This document shows, in pieces, positions 47,301 to 56,000 of a DNA stretch of 64,000 nt. The notes under the pieces were generated by a model that searched no databases, was not told where the DNA came from, and worked only from the letters and a program-made list of their open reading frames with translations. Positions within the stretch are counted from its first letter, which is position 1; each line of letters begins with the position of its first letter. This DNA is from an uncultured Bacteroidales bacterium (GTDB lineage: Bacteria; Bacteroidota; Bacteroidia; Bacteroidales; Porphyromonadaceae). The stretch is taken from contig CAMYPM010000007.1 of NCBI GenBank assembly GCA_947290775.1, positions 1-64,000 on the forward strand, in the 5' to 3' direction. Both the position numbers and the translations under genes were made by a program.

Positions 47301-47705
47301 ATGAAGAAAGTTTTTTTTGTACTTACAGCACTACTGCTGGGCATAGCTACGCTATCCGCCCAAGAAACGAAGGAGCAGAAGACTAATACACAGGGAGCCG
47401 TGATATTTGCCGTTGAAGATTCGTTTGACTTTGGTACAATCAAAGAGGCTGACGGACCTGTAACCCATGCCTTTACTATCAAGAATACAGGCAACGCACC
47501 CTTAGTAATAACGCGCGCTACAGCCTCTTGCGGCTGCACAAAGCCTAAATACAATACGGAGCCCGTTGCTCCTGGTAAGTCTACTATTGTAGAGGTTACC
47601 TACAATCCTGCCGGTCGCCCCGGTCAATTTGTGAAAACCATTGCTATCTATAGTAATGGGAAGGAGGGTGCCTACATTGTGCGGATTAAAGGAGTAGTAG
47701 AGTAA
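47301..47705 (+). CDS. Exported single-domain DUF1573 protein
   Basis: 134 residues with a signal peptide (MKKVFFVLTALLLGIATLSAQ) and one DUF1573 domain. The domain shows FDFGTIKEADGPVTHAF, then NTGNAPLVITRATASCGCTKPKY with the conserved CGCT, then YNPAGRPGQFVKTI. This immunoglobulin-like domain is very common in exported proteins of Bacteroidetes; its function is not known to me. I chose ATG 47301 because it gives a clean signal peptide and lies after the promoter box. A second, longer DUF1573 gene follows 35 bases later. Confidence 0.85.
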   Translation: MKKVFFVLTALLLGIATLSAQETKEQKTNTQGAVIFAVEDSFDFGTIKEADGPVTHAFTIKNTGNAPLVITRATASCGCTKPKYNTEPVAPGKSTIVEVTYNPAGRPGQFVKTIAIYSNGKEGAYIVRIKGVVE

Positions 47706-47740
47706 AAGGCACCACACACGGGGCTTAAGTACGCTTGAGA

Positions 47741-48811
47741 ATGAATAAGAGACGGATACTTTTCCTGCTGGGGCTACTCGCATGGATAGGCACAGCCGGA
47801 GCACAAACACTGACGTTCAGCGAAACCACCCACAACTTTGGCATGGTAGCTGAAGAGAAGGGGAGCGTGACCCATCTCTTTCCCTTCACCAATACAGGCG
47901 ACAAGCCCCTTGTAATCACTGCAGTACATACCGATTGTGGCTGCACAACACCTAAATACACTTTGGAGGCTGTGGCGCCCGGAGAGAGTGGATTTGTATC
48001 CGTTAGCTTTGATCCCCTCTACCGCCCCGGTGAGTTTATCAAAGAGGTTCGCATTTTTTCCAATGCGGGAGAAGAGCCTTTTTTGCTACATATCAAAGGG
48101 ATTGTAATTTCTCTCAGCGAAGGGAAAGACAAAGGCCTACACATCGGGGACCTTTATATCAATTCCCCTCGCCTTAACTTCGGGATTGTTAGCACGGCAC
48201 AAACGAGTAGGCTACGCTTCATTGTAGCCAATAAGAGCGAGCAACCCCTTGAGGTTACCCTAAGCCCACAAACCGACGAAATTACACTATCGGCAACACG
48301 CATTGCCCTTGGCGATCATGAACCCATGGAAGTCATTGCCGTTGCCAAAGGTACGCCACAGACTTCTTATGGATTGATAAGCCGGCCTATCCGGGTTACG
48401 GCTAAACGAAATGGGCAGATAGTAGGCACCGGAGAAATAGCCATCTCCCTACCCTACGTGCCGGATTTGGATCGATCCGACTCATTAGCACCCCAATTAG
48501 AGCTACGCACCTACATCGACTTGGGCATAATCCCTACTGACTCCACCTACAAGGGCATAGTAAGACTGAAAAACATAGGGCAAAAACCGCTTTTATTATA
48601 TGGAGTTTATCCCGATACAAGCCTTATTGAAGCAGAGATTAGCCGAACTTGTATAGCGCCGGGGGAGGAGGGTACAATCAGCTACCGGATAGATACGGCT
48701 AAGTTAGCTCAAACCGACGAACAGCGCCTTACGAGCGATCTCTCCCTTCTCTGCAACGATCCGGCAGGACCACTGCGCAAAATACGCATTATGGCTCGTA
48801 CCAACCAATAA
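47741..48811 (+). CDS. Exported DUF1573 protein, longer paralogue
   Basis: 356 residues: signal peptide (MNKRRILFLLGLLAWIGTAGAQ), then a clear DUF1573 domain (HNFGMVAEEKGSVTHLF, DCGCTTPKY, FDPLYRPGEFIKEV). Two further beta-sandwich repeats follow (residues ~135-230 and ~245-355) that keep the LNFGIV/IDLGII openings but have lost the CGCT motif. Its first domain is clearly related to the neighbouring short gene, so the pair probably arose by duplication. ATG 47741 was chosen; a TTG two codons upstream is in frame. It ends 13 bases before meaB. Function unknown; the N-terminal signal places it in the periplasm or at the outer membrane. Confidence 0.8.
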   Translation: MNKRRILFLLGLLAWIGTAGAQTLTFSETTHNFGMVAEEKGSVTHLFPFTNTGDKPLVITAVHTDCGCTTPKYTLEAVAPGESGFVSVSFDPLYRPGEFIKEVRIFSNAGEEPFLLHIKGIVISLSEGKDKGLHIGDLYINSPRLNFGIVSTAQTSRLRFIVANKSEQPLEVTLSPQTDEITLSATRIALGDHEPMEVIAVAKGTPQTSYGLISRPIRVTAKRNGQIVGTGEIAISLPYVPDLDRSDSLAPQLELRTYIDLGIIPTDSTYKGIVRLKNIGQKPLLLYGVYPDTSLIEAEISRTCIAPGEEGTISYRIDTAKLAQTDEQRLTSDLSLLCNDPAGPLRKIRIMARTNQ

Positions 48812-48824
48812 ACAACCTTCCGCT

Positions 48825-49961
48825 ATGCAACAACACTTTGACAAAGATAGTGCGCACATTGACCATCCCGAGAATGACCCTGCCTACCAAGGGCTCAAGG
48901 TAAATCGCGGCATTAAAGCACCACCGATTATAAACCCCTACTTCAAACCACGTAAGCGACGCCGCTACACGACAGACGAATATGTAGCAGGCATCCTGGA
49001 AGGAAATGTATCTCTCTTAAGTCAAGCGGTTACGCTCATAGAAAGCACCCTAACTTCAGACCGACACATGGCACAAGAGATCATTGAAAAGTGCCTTCCG
49101 CATAGTGGCAACTCCATGAGAATAGGAATCACGGGCGTGCCCGGATCAGGTAAAAGTACCAGTATTGATACCTTTGGTATGCATCTTATTAAGCAGGGGC
49201 ATAAACTGGCTGTACTGGCAATTGACCCTACCAGCGAGGTAAGCGGAGGAAGTATATTGGGCGACAAAACGCGTATGGAGGCACTTTCGCGAGAGAAAAA
49301 CGCTTTTATTCGTCCAAGTCCGGCCGGAGATTCCTTAGGAGGTGTGGCGCGCAAGACAAGAGAAACGATTATTCTCTGCGAAGCCGCCGGCTTTGATACT
49401 ATTTTTGTCGAAACAGTAGGCGTGGGACAGAGTGAAACTGCGGTGCACTCAATGGTAGACTTTTTTCTACTCATACAGTTAGCCGGCACAGGTGATGAGC
49501 TGCAAGGGATCAAACGAGGGATTATGGAGATGGCCGATGGTATCATCATCAACAAAGCAGATGGGGACAACATCGACAAAGCCAAGCTGGCGGCCTCTCA
49601 CTTCCGCAATGCTCTTCAGCTCTTTCCTGCAACGGAATCGGGCTGGGAGCCTAAAGTGCTCACCTACTCAGGCTATTATGCTATCGGTATAAAAGATATA
49701 TTTGACATGATCGATCAGTATCGGCATTTTACTGTTGATAGGGGGTTCTTTGATCTCAAGAGACAACGTCAGGCAAAATGGTGGATGTACGAAACTATCA
49801 ACGACACACTTAAAAACTCTTTCTACGAAGATGAGCGCGTAAAAGCGCTGCAGCAAGAGATCGAAGAGTGTATTCTGCAGGACCGCATTACCCCATTCAA
49901 GGGGGCACAGAAACTGCTGGATACCTACTATCAAGCACTCCGACAGGACGCAAGAAAATAA
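48825..49961 (+). CDS. meaB: MeaB-type GTPase, methylmalonyl-CoA mutase chaperone
   Basis: G3E-family P-loop GTPase (MeaB/ArgK) that loads and protects the B12 cofactor of methylmalonyl-CoA mutase. Walker A GVPGSGKST lies near residue 103, then AIDPTSEVSGGSILGDKTRM, ETVGVGQSE and NKAD. An N-terminal extension of about 45 residues with a basic patch (KPRKRRRYT) precedes the family core. Its client mutAB is in this window but not adjacent. It lies between the DUF1573 gene and a small acidic protein. Confidence 0.93.
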   Translation: MQQHFDKDSAHIDHPENDPAYQGLKVNRGIKAPPIINPYFKPRKRRRYTTDEYVAGILEGNVSLLSQAVTLIESTLTSDRHMAQEIIEKCLPHSGNSMRIGITGVPGSGKSTSIDTFGMHLIKQGHKLAVLAIDPTSEVSGGSILGDKTRMEALSREKNAFIRPSPAGDSLGGVARKTRETIILCEAAGFDTIFVETVGVGQSETAVHSMVDFFLLIQLAGTGDELQGIKRGIMEMADGIIINKADGDNIDKAKLAASHFRNALQLFPATESGWEPKVLTYSGYYAIGIKDIFDMIDQYRHFTVDRGFFDLKRQRQAKWWMYETINDTLKNSFYEDERVKALQQEIEECILQDRITPFKGAQKLLDTYYQALRQDARK

Positions 49962-49994
49962 CTTTATAAGCCATTTTTTAAGCACTTACCAATT

Positions 49995-50342
49995 ATGAGC
50001 AACCCGGATTTATACGACATCTACGACGATGAGGATGCTATCGCCTTTATCCGCCACACACTGAGCGAGGAGATGAATAAATCTCTTGACGACGATGATC
50101 TCTATTATATCATTGACTTGATTTACGACTTCTACGATACGCGCGGCTACATGGACGAATACACTGAGGAGGATGAGGACAAGGACCGAGAAGTGGTCCT
50201 GGATCTGGACGAAATGAGTGATTTCATCCGCGAGGCTATCCGCAAGGACGGTATGGAGCCCATTGAAGATATCGTTATCCAAGCAGTAGTAGAGGCTGAG
50301 TTGGATTACGAAGAAAGCCTCTATGATGAGGATAAAGAGTAA
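49995..50342 (+). CDS. Conserved-looking small acidic protein, function unknown
   Basis: 115 residues with a strikingly acidic composition: around 40 Asp/Glu and few basic residues. It has no signal peptide and no membrane segment, so it should be cytoplasmic. Blocks such as DLYDIYDDEDAIAFIRHTL and DDLYYIIDLIYDFYDTRGY suggest helices with regular aromatic/aliphatic positions, and the protein ends in an acidic tail (YEESLYDEDKE). I do not recognise a named domain. It lies 33 bases after meaB and 22 bases before trmB on the same strand, so it is probably cotranscribed. The codon pattern and close spacing argue that it is a real gene. Confidence 0.8.
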   Translation: MSNPDLYDIYDDEDAIAFIRHTLSEEMNKSLDDDDLYYIIDLIYDFYDTRGYMDEYTEEDEDKDREVVLDLDEMSDFIREAIRKDGMEPIEDIVIQAVVEAELDYEESLYDEDKE

Positions 50343-50364
50343 CAGACTACACTAACTCACCACC

Positions 50365-51120
50365 ATGGGAAAGGGCAAGTTAGCCAAATTCGCCTATATA
50401 GATACGCTTCCCTTTGTACTTCAATATCCCTGGAGTCGCTTACAGGAAGAGGGGTTTCCCTATCAAGGAAAGTGGGAGACCGACTTTTTTCACAACGAAC
50501 ACCCTATCACAGTTGAGCTGGGTTGCGGTGGTGGCGAGTACACGGTTGCTTTGGCGCAAGAGTTCCCAAATGGGAATTACATAGGGGTTGACCGCAAAGG
50601 CGCACGGATATGGGCAGGGGCCAAACAGGTAGTGGAAGGGTTGCTACACAATGTAGCGTTTCTGCGCACCGACATAGCAATGATTGACTCGTTTTTTGCC
50701 GCTAAGGAGGTATCTACACTGTGGATCACCTTTCCGGATCCTATGATGAAGCGCACACGCGGAAGGCTTATCAGCAGCTATTACTTGGAGCGATATCGCC
50801 ACATTCTATCTCCGGAAGGGAAAATTTTCCTCAAGACGGATAGCAACTTCCTTTATGAATATACGCTGCTGCTTTTAGAGGCCAATCACATAGAGCCGGA
50901 AGCAGCTACCAATGATTTATACCATCCCACCGAACCGCTGCGCGAAAAAGTGCCTTATGCCTCTACGCGCTACGAAGCGCAATGGCTTGCTCGGGGGAAA
51001 AAGATCAAATACATAGCTTTTTCGCTACAGGATGCACCGGAGCAGTTTATTGAGCCTGATCATGAACCTCCCCACGATGATTATAAGAGCATCACACGAT
51101 TTATGCATCCCGGTACATAA
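50365..51120 (+). CDS. trmB: tRNA (guanine-46-N7)-methyltransferase
   Basis: Methylates N7 of G46 in the tRNA variable loop using SAM. Motif I ELGCGGGEYTVALA near residue 51, GVDRKGARIWAGAK, FLRTD, and the family-specific TFPDPMMKRTRGRL are present. The 251-residue length is slightly above the E. coli enzyme, with a C-terminal extension ending in HDDYKSITRF. It is followed 24 bases later by mrp. Confidence 0.95.
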   Translation: MGKGKLAKFAYIDTLPFVLQYPWSRLQEEGFPYQGKWETDFFHNEHPITVELGCGGGEYTVALAQEFPNGNYIGVDRKGARIWAGAKQVVEGLLHNVAFLRTDIAMIDSFFAAKEVSTLWITFPDPMMKRTRGRLISSYYLERYRHILSPEGKIFLKTDSNFLYEYTLLLLEANHIEPEAATNDLYHPTEPLREKVPYASTRYEAQWLARGKKIKYIAFSLQDAPEQFIEPDHEPPHDDYKSITRFMHPGT

Positions 51121-51144
51121 TATATATAAGCTCGCTTTCCTATC

Positions 51145-52257
51145 ATGGACCTATACCCACAACTCATATTAGACGCACTCAAAAAGGTTCGATACCCCGG
51201 TACAGGTGAAGATATTGTATCACTTGGAATGGTGGAAGCACTTCGCATAGAGGGGCATAAAGTATCGTTTAACCTACGCTTCGCTAAACATAACGACCCT
51301 TTTCATAAGTCGGTCATTAAAGCAGCCGAACAGGCACTGCTCACTTTTGTTTCCCCCGATATAGAGATCAAAGGAAATATTACCCCGCTCTTCCCCGAGG
51401 CTAAGCCGGTTGCCGATACGACAGAGCAGCCACTCAAAGGGGTAAAAAATACGATTGCCGTTTTCTCCGGAAAAGGGGGAGTAGGCAAAAGTACACTAAC
51501 GGCTAATTTAGCGGTAGCTTTATCCTTGAAAGGCTATCGGGTAGGGGTTATTGATGCGGATATATACGGTCCCTCTATGCCCAAAATGTTTGGTTGCGAG
51601 GAGGCGCGTCCCGTTGCACAAGAGATTGATGGGAAAGAGCTGATTGAGCCTATTGAGGTTTTCAACGGGATCAAGCTACTGTCAATCGGCTTCTTTGTAG
51701 ATCCCGACAAGGCTCTTATTTGGCGCGGCTCAATGGCATCCAATGCAGTAACTCAGATTATTACACAAGCTAATTGGGGGGAACTGGACTTTCTTCTTTT
51801 AGATATGCCTCCGGGTACCGGTGATATACACCTCACCATTGTGCAAACGATTGCACTTAGTGGTATCATTATGGTAACCACCCCTCAGGAAGTTGCTTTA
51901 GTAGATGTACGCAAGGGAATTGATCTCTTCACGAATGACAAAATCGAAGTGCCGATCCTTGGTATTGTGGAGAATATGGCTTGGTTTACTCCGCAAGAGC
52001 TTCCCAACAATAGGTATTATATCTTTGGCAAAGGGGGTGGCGAGCGTTTGGCACAAGAGCTGAAGCTTCCTCTATTGGCTCAAATCCCTATCGTCGAAAG
52101 TATATGTTCTTCCGGAGATCAGGGGCAGCCGTCCGCCTCACAGAAGGATAATATGCTGTCGCTCTTTTTTGATAACTTTGCCGACGCTGTAGTAAAAGCT
52201 GTTCAAGAGCGCAACAGTAAAGAGCCTCCTACCAAGCGTGTAGAGATGAGGCACTAA
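51145..52257 (+). CDS. mrp: Mrp/ApbC-type P-loop iron-sulphur cluster carrier
   Basis: ParA-like ATPase of the Mrp/NBP35 family, thought to carry or assemble Fe-S clusters. An N-terminal MIP18/DUF59 domain (residues ~1-80) is followed by the deviant Walker A FSGKGGVGKST near residue 107, DADIYGPSMPKMFG, DMPPGTGDIHLT and a GKGGGERLA segment. The CPxC cluster motif of the E. coli-type protein is absent: where it would be expected the sequence reads MAWFTPQELPNNRYYIFG. I recall the same in other Bacteroidetes homologues. Length 370. It is the last protein gene before the RNase P RNA. Confidence 0.93.
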   Translation: MDLYPQLILDALKKVRYPGTGEDIVSLGMVEALRIEGHKVSFNLRFAKHNDPFHKSVIKAAEQALLTFVSPDIEIKGNITPLFPEAKPVADTTEQPLKGVKNTIAVFSGKGGVGKSTLTANLAVALSLKGYRVGVIDADIYGPSMPKMFGCEEARPVAQEIDGKELIEPIEVFNGIKLLSIGFFVDPDKALIWRGSMASNAVTQIITQANWGELDFLLLDMPPGTGDIHLTIVQTIALSGIIMVTTPQEVALVDVRKGIDLFTNDKIEVPILGIVENMAWFTPQELPNNRYYIFGKGGGERLAQELKLPLLAQIPIVESICSSGDQGQPSASQKDNMLSLFFDNFADAVVKAVQERNSKEPPTKRVEMRH

Positions 52258-52278
52258 TGGGATAAACGAATCCAATTA

Positions 52279-52648
52279 TACAGTAGTGCGGTCTGCCGCT
52301 GCCATGCGTCATGCATGGGGGAGGAAAGTCCGGGCAACATAGGGTACCATACTTCTTAACGGGAAGGCGGCGTGAGCCGTAAAAGCAGGTAACAGAGAAT
52401 AACCGCTTCCGGGGACGAGTTCCTCTCTATAGGAGCAAGGGTGAAAAGGTGGGGTAAGAGCCTACCGAGACACTGGTGACAGTGTCTGCCGTACCGCTTA
52501 TGGGTTGCAAGATCATGTATACCGGCGCTGTAGGACGACCCGTCCGATGCCGAGGGGTAGATTGCTGGAGGGCTGCGGCAACGCAGTTCGTAGATAAATG
52601 GCAGACAGCGCATTTGCGCTACAGAACCCGGCTTATAGCACTACTGTA
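52279..52648 (+). ncRNA. rnpB: RNase P RNA, bacterial type A-like
   Basis: Catalytic RNA that trims the 5' leader of tRNA precursors. The universally conserved parts are present: GAGGAAAGTCCGGGC (P4 5' side, about 52320-52334) and AGATAAATGGCAGACAGC near 52592, with ACAGAACCCGGCTTA near 52621-52635. Helix P1 closes the molecule: TACAGTAGTGC (52279-52289) pairs perfectly with GCACTACTGTA (52638-52648). Length about 370 is normal. Ends were set from P1, so the mature ends may differ by a few bases. It follows mrp by 21 bases and has its own terminator. Confidence 0.95.
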
Positions 52649-52660
52649 CCTCATAGAAAA

Positions 52661-52703
52661 AGGCATGTAGCAGGACGATACCGCGCTACATGCCTCTTTT
52701 TTT
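52661..52703 (+). terminator. rnpB intrinsic terminator
   Basis: Perfect 11-bp stem AGGCATGTAGC (52661-52671) / GCTACATGCCT (52685-52695), 13-base loop, followed by CTTTTTTT. Confidence 0.92.
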
Positions 52704-52842
52704 CCCGTAGCAAAGAGGAATATTTTCCCTACACTTATCACCTTTCGGATCTATGCCTATAGTCTCAGTCATTCTGCAAAGTCAACCGATAAGAAAACTT
52801 TACTTTTATTTCCAAATTCAGAGGTCTACTTATAGGAATGAC

Positions 52843-52850
52843 TACCTTTG
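52843..52850 (+). promoter_or_regulatory. Promoter -7 box TACCTTTG of the LRR surface-protein gene
   Basis: TACCTTTG, 27 bases before the ATG at 52877. The region between the rnpB terminator and this box holds nothing else recognisable. Confidence 0.6.
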
Positions 52851-52876
52851 CAGTACAGGAATAAAAACAAAAGGAT

Positions 52877-55800
52877 ATGAAAAAAGCTTTTATGAAGGTG
52901 ACTAATTATATCTCAATAGCCGCCTTTTTCACACTGTTCTTTGCTGCTACGGCAGCATCGCAAAGCATTACCTTTACTACCTCCAAAAAAGTTGGCGAGA
53001 CTGTGCAGCTTCTGATTAAGGGAAGTGGCACAATAGAGGCAAACGGTATCAGCGAGGCCATTATATCGGGGCAAAAGAAATCGTACACACTGACTGCCCA
53101 GAGAGTGACACTAAAGGGTAATATCAGCAAGCTCGAGTGTACGTCCAATGCATTAACCACTTTAGACGTATCGCAATGTGGCACTTTGGAAGAGCTCACT
53201 TGCTACACCAATCAACTAACATCCTTAGACGTGTCGGCATGCGCAAGTCTTTCCTCCTTAGAGTGCTGGGACAATCAATTAACCTCATTGCTCCTTCCCC
53301 ATAAAGGGACCCTTTCTTACTTAGACTGCGGCAATAACCGCCTTACGGAGTTAGACCCATCCGACAATGAGGGTATAGAGTACCTCTTATGCTACCACAA
53401 TCAATTAAAAACGATCAATCTAACAGGATGCACTGCGCTTGCCTGCTTAGCGTGTCAAGACAACCGACTCTCCTGTAGTGCTATGGAGGCTTTAGTGGGC
53501 GCACTACCCACTCGCACTCCGGAAGAGGAAGCCGTATTTGATGCTTTGACAGACCAGGAACGAACAGCGCAAAGCGGAGAAGGAAATATCCTGCTTACTC
53601 ATGCTGTAGAAGTGGCGACTGCTAAGAATTGGAATGTCTTCTCTGTCGGAGAGGACGACAAGGAAACCGAGTATACCGGAAGAGAAGGCTCTTGCTCTGA
53701 CTTCGAGCCCAGTACGATTATTTTGTCTACTGAAAGAGCCGTTGGGAAGCAAGTCACCCTAAGCATACAAGCCAACGGAGCCGTTACGGCAAAGGGACTT
53801 GTAGAGCCAATTAACACAGATGGCACAAGTCACGCCTATACTCTTTCTGCACAAACGATCACGCTACAGGGAAATATTACAAAACTTATCTGTGAAGGGA
53901 ATCAACTCACCACACTCAATGTATCGCAATGCAAGCCCCTCGCAGCACTACATTGTGCCGATAATGCGCTACAAACCATAGACGTACAACAAAATACGAA
54001 CCTAACCCTATTGGATTGCGCACGAAATGCGCTGAGTGCTTTAGACATCTCTTCGTGCACTAACTTAAAGGAGCTTTACTGTGGCGGCAATACGCTACAC
54101 GCTTTGGATGTATCTGCCTGCTCACTTTTAGAAACTATCTCTTGCTACAGTAATCGTATCACCGCTCTAAATGTTTCATCCAACACGCTTCTCAAACATA
54201 TTGCCTGCGAGGACAACCTCATTGGCTGTGAAGAGATGGAGCAGCTTGCCACCAGCTTACCCAAGCGGGAGGCTTCCGAAAAAGCAACCCTAATTGCCTT
54301 GTGTGATAAGGAAAAGAAAGCGACCACAGGTAAAGGGAATATAGTAACCGAGCATATCGTAGCCATAGCGAGCGAAAAGGCGTGGAGCATACTGAGTGCC
54401 GAGGTCGGAGGGTCCGATAAACAAAGTCCGTTCACAGGGAGAAAGGGAGTTTGCCAAGACTTCAGTGGCGCCCGCATCACATTTACTACAAACAAGAAAG
54501 TAGGGGCGAAGATCAAGATGCTTATCGACGCTGATGGCCCTGTAACAGCAACCGGGTTAAAAGAGCCGGTAAAGACAGATAGTACTTTTACTTGGTATAC
54601 ACTTATGGCACAAACGGTTACCCTAAGTGGCGATATAAGTATAATGAATTGTAGCAAACTTGAGTTAACCTCTCTCAAAACCACTCAGAGCCCCTTGCTG
54701 ACTACGCTCTTATGCCAAGACAATCAATTAGAAACGTTGGATGTTACGCAATGCGAAAATCTGACAACGCTCTTTTGCCACAACAACAAACTCACCTCAT
54801 TAGATCTCTCTTACTGCCCACAGCTGATGTACTTAGCATGTGACGACAACCAATTGTCCACCTTAGACATAACCGCCTGTAGAGAGCTGAAAACACTTTC
54901 CTGCTCCTCAAATCAATTAACCACATTTGATATATCCGGAAGAGAGAAATTAGAAAGATTTTGGTGCTATGGGAATATGCTGGAGCACCTGAACGTAGCA
55001 CAATGCCCCAATCTAACGTCTCTAATGTGCTACAACAATAAACTCACCTCATTAGACGCGTCGCACTCCACTCATCTGCAATATCTCTATTGCTATAGCA
55101 ACCGCCTTACTTCACTGAATATCTCTGATTGTAAGGATCTCTTTTGGCTTTCTTGCGAAGACAACCTATTGAACTGCACTGCTATGGAGGCCATTGCGGA
55201 GGCTTTGACTGATCGCTCTACGAAGGAGACTGCTTCAATAGATGTACTCATCTATGCAGAAGAAACAGGCGACCCCTCTACAGGCAATGTATTTACCGAG
55301 CATGCTGCCAATATTGCAAAGAGCAAGAACTGGAGCGTCTACTCAGTAAAGCAACCCGGCTATGGATATGGACACCCGTATGCAGGTAGAAAGGGTCAAT
55401 GCACCGATAGTGAACTCACCTTCACCGTATCGGTAGAACCCAATGCACATGGACGCATCACCGTATCGGGAGCCGATGACCTACAGAAGGTTGCCTATGG
55501 GAGCAAGCTGAAAGTAAGCGTTTCACCCGATGAGAAATATGTATTAGACAAGCTATGGGCCAATGATGAAGATATTACAGCGACAAAGAGCTTTACAGCC
55601 GTAAGCAATGTAACGATCAAGGCGAGCTTCCGCAATCCTACCACCACGCTTCAGGAAACAGCCGTAGCTATCTATCCCAATCCGACATCGGAGAGCGTGT
55701 ACTGGCAAGGAGCTGCACCCTATTCGGCAATACGTTTGTATAGTTTATCGGGGCATCTACTGGCATCCGCAACAAGTGATTCAATAGGTAAGGGGACCCT

Positions 55801-55897
55801 ATCGGTTGCCACATTCTCAGAGGGAGAATACCTATTTGTACTGTACGAAAACGAAGAGCCATCCTTTACTACCAAGCTTACTATTAAGCGTAAGTAA
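52877..55897 (+). CDS. Large internalin-like leucine-rich-repeat surface protein, type IX secreted
   Basis: 1006 residues. A signal peptide (residues 1-28) is followed by three consecutive copies of one module at about 30-278, 279-532 and 533-845. Each copy has a short beta domain (ITFTTSKKVG / IILSTERAVG / ITFTTNKKVG). Cysteine-containing LRRs follow, of the pattern L-x2-L-x-C-x2-N-x-L-x2-LDVS. Each ends in a helical cap (CSAMEALVGALPTR and equivalents), a GNI-x(2)-TEHA segment and a closing GRKGxC. Residues ~846-925 resemble the InlB B-repeat-like domain (NAHGRITVSG...IKASF). The last ~75 residues are a T9SS sorting domain (AIYPNPT, IRLYSLSGHLL, FSEGEYLFVLY). The Cys ladder recalls Listeria InlJ, and Porphyromonas internalin-like proteins take part in adhesion and biofilm; adhesion here is inferred. 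Confidence 0.88.
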   Translation: MKKAFMKVTNYISIAAFFTLFFAATAASQSITFTTSKKVGETVQLLIKGSGTIEANGISEAIISGQKKSYTLTAQRVTLKGNISKLECTSNALTTLDVSQCGTLEELTCYTNQLTSLDVSACASLSSLECWDNQLTSLLLPHKGTLSYLDCGNNRLTELDPSDNEGIEYLLCYHNQLKTINLTGCTALACLACQDNRLSCSAMEALVGALPTRTPEEEAVFDALTDQERTAQSGEGNILLTHAVEVATAKNWNVFSVGEDDKETEYTGREGSCSDFEPSTIILSTERAVGKQVTLSIQANGAVTAKGLVEPINTDGTSHAYTLSAQTITLQGNITKLICEGNQLTTLNVSQCKPLAALHCADNALQTIDVQQNTNLTLLDCARNALSALDISSCTNLKELYCGGNTLHALDVSACSLLETISCYSNRITALNVSSNTLLKHIACEDNLIGCEEMEQLATSLPKREASEKATLIALCDKEKKATTGKGNIVTEHIVAIASEKAWSILSAEVGGSDKQSPFTGRKGVCQDFSGARITFTTNKKVGAKIKMLIDADGPVTATGLKEPVKTDSTFTWYTLMAQTVTLSGDISIMNCSKLELTSLKTTQSPLLTTLLCQDNQLETLDVTQCENLTTLFCHNNKLTSLDLSYCPQLMYLACDDNQLSTLDITACRELKTLSCSSNQLTTFDISGREKLERFWCYGNMLEHLNVAQCPNLTSLMCYNNKLTSLDASHSTHLQYLYCYSNRLTSLNISDCKDLFWLSCEDNLLNCTAMEAIAEALTDRSTKETASIDVLIYAEETGDPSTGNVFTEHAANIAKSKNWSVYSVKQPGYGYGHPYAGRKGQCTDSELTFTVSVEPNAHGRITVSGADDLQKVAYGSKLKVSVSPDEKYVLDKLWANDEDITATKSFTAVSNVTIKASFRNPTTTLQETAVAIYPNPTSESVYWQGAAPYSAIRLYSLSGHLLASATSDSIGKGTLSVATFSEGEYLFVLYENEEPSFTTKLTIKRK

Positions 55898-55944
55898 AGT
55901 ACTCTAAAAGGGCACATTTATTTGATAATGCCCTAAAAAGAACT

Positions 55945-55986
55945 CTGCCTCAATCGAAAGGGATTGGGGCAGCGTTTCATTTTTTA
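55945..55986. terminator. Bidirectional terminator between the LRR gene and the CBS-domain gene
   Basis: 11-bp stem CTGCCTCAATC (55945-55955) / GATTGGGGCAG (55962-55972) with one G-T pair and a 6-base loop. On the plus strand CGTTTCATTTTTTA follows; on the minus strand AGTTCTTTTTAGG follows. It therefore serves both convergent genes. Confidence 0.8.
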
Positions 55987-56000
55987 TGAGAAAGGATGCA

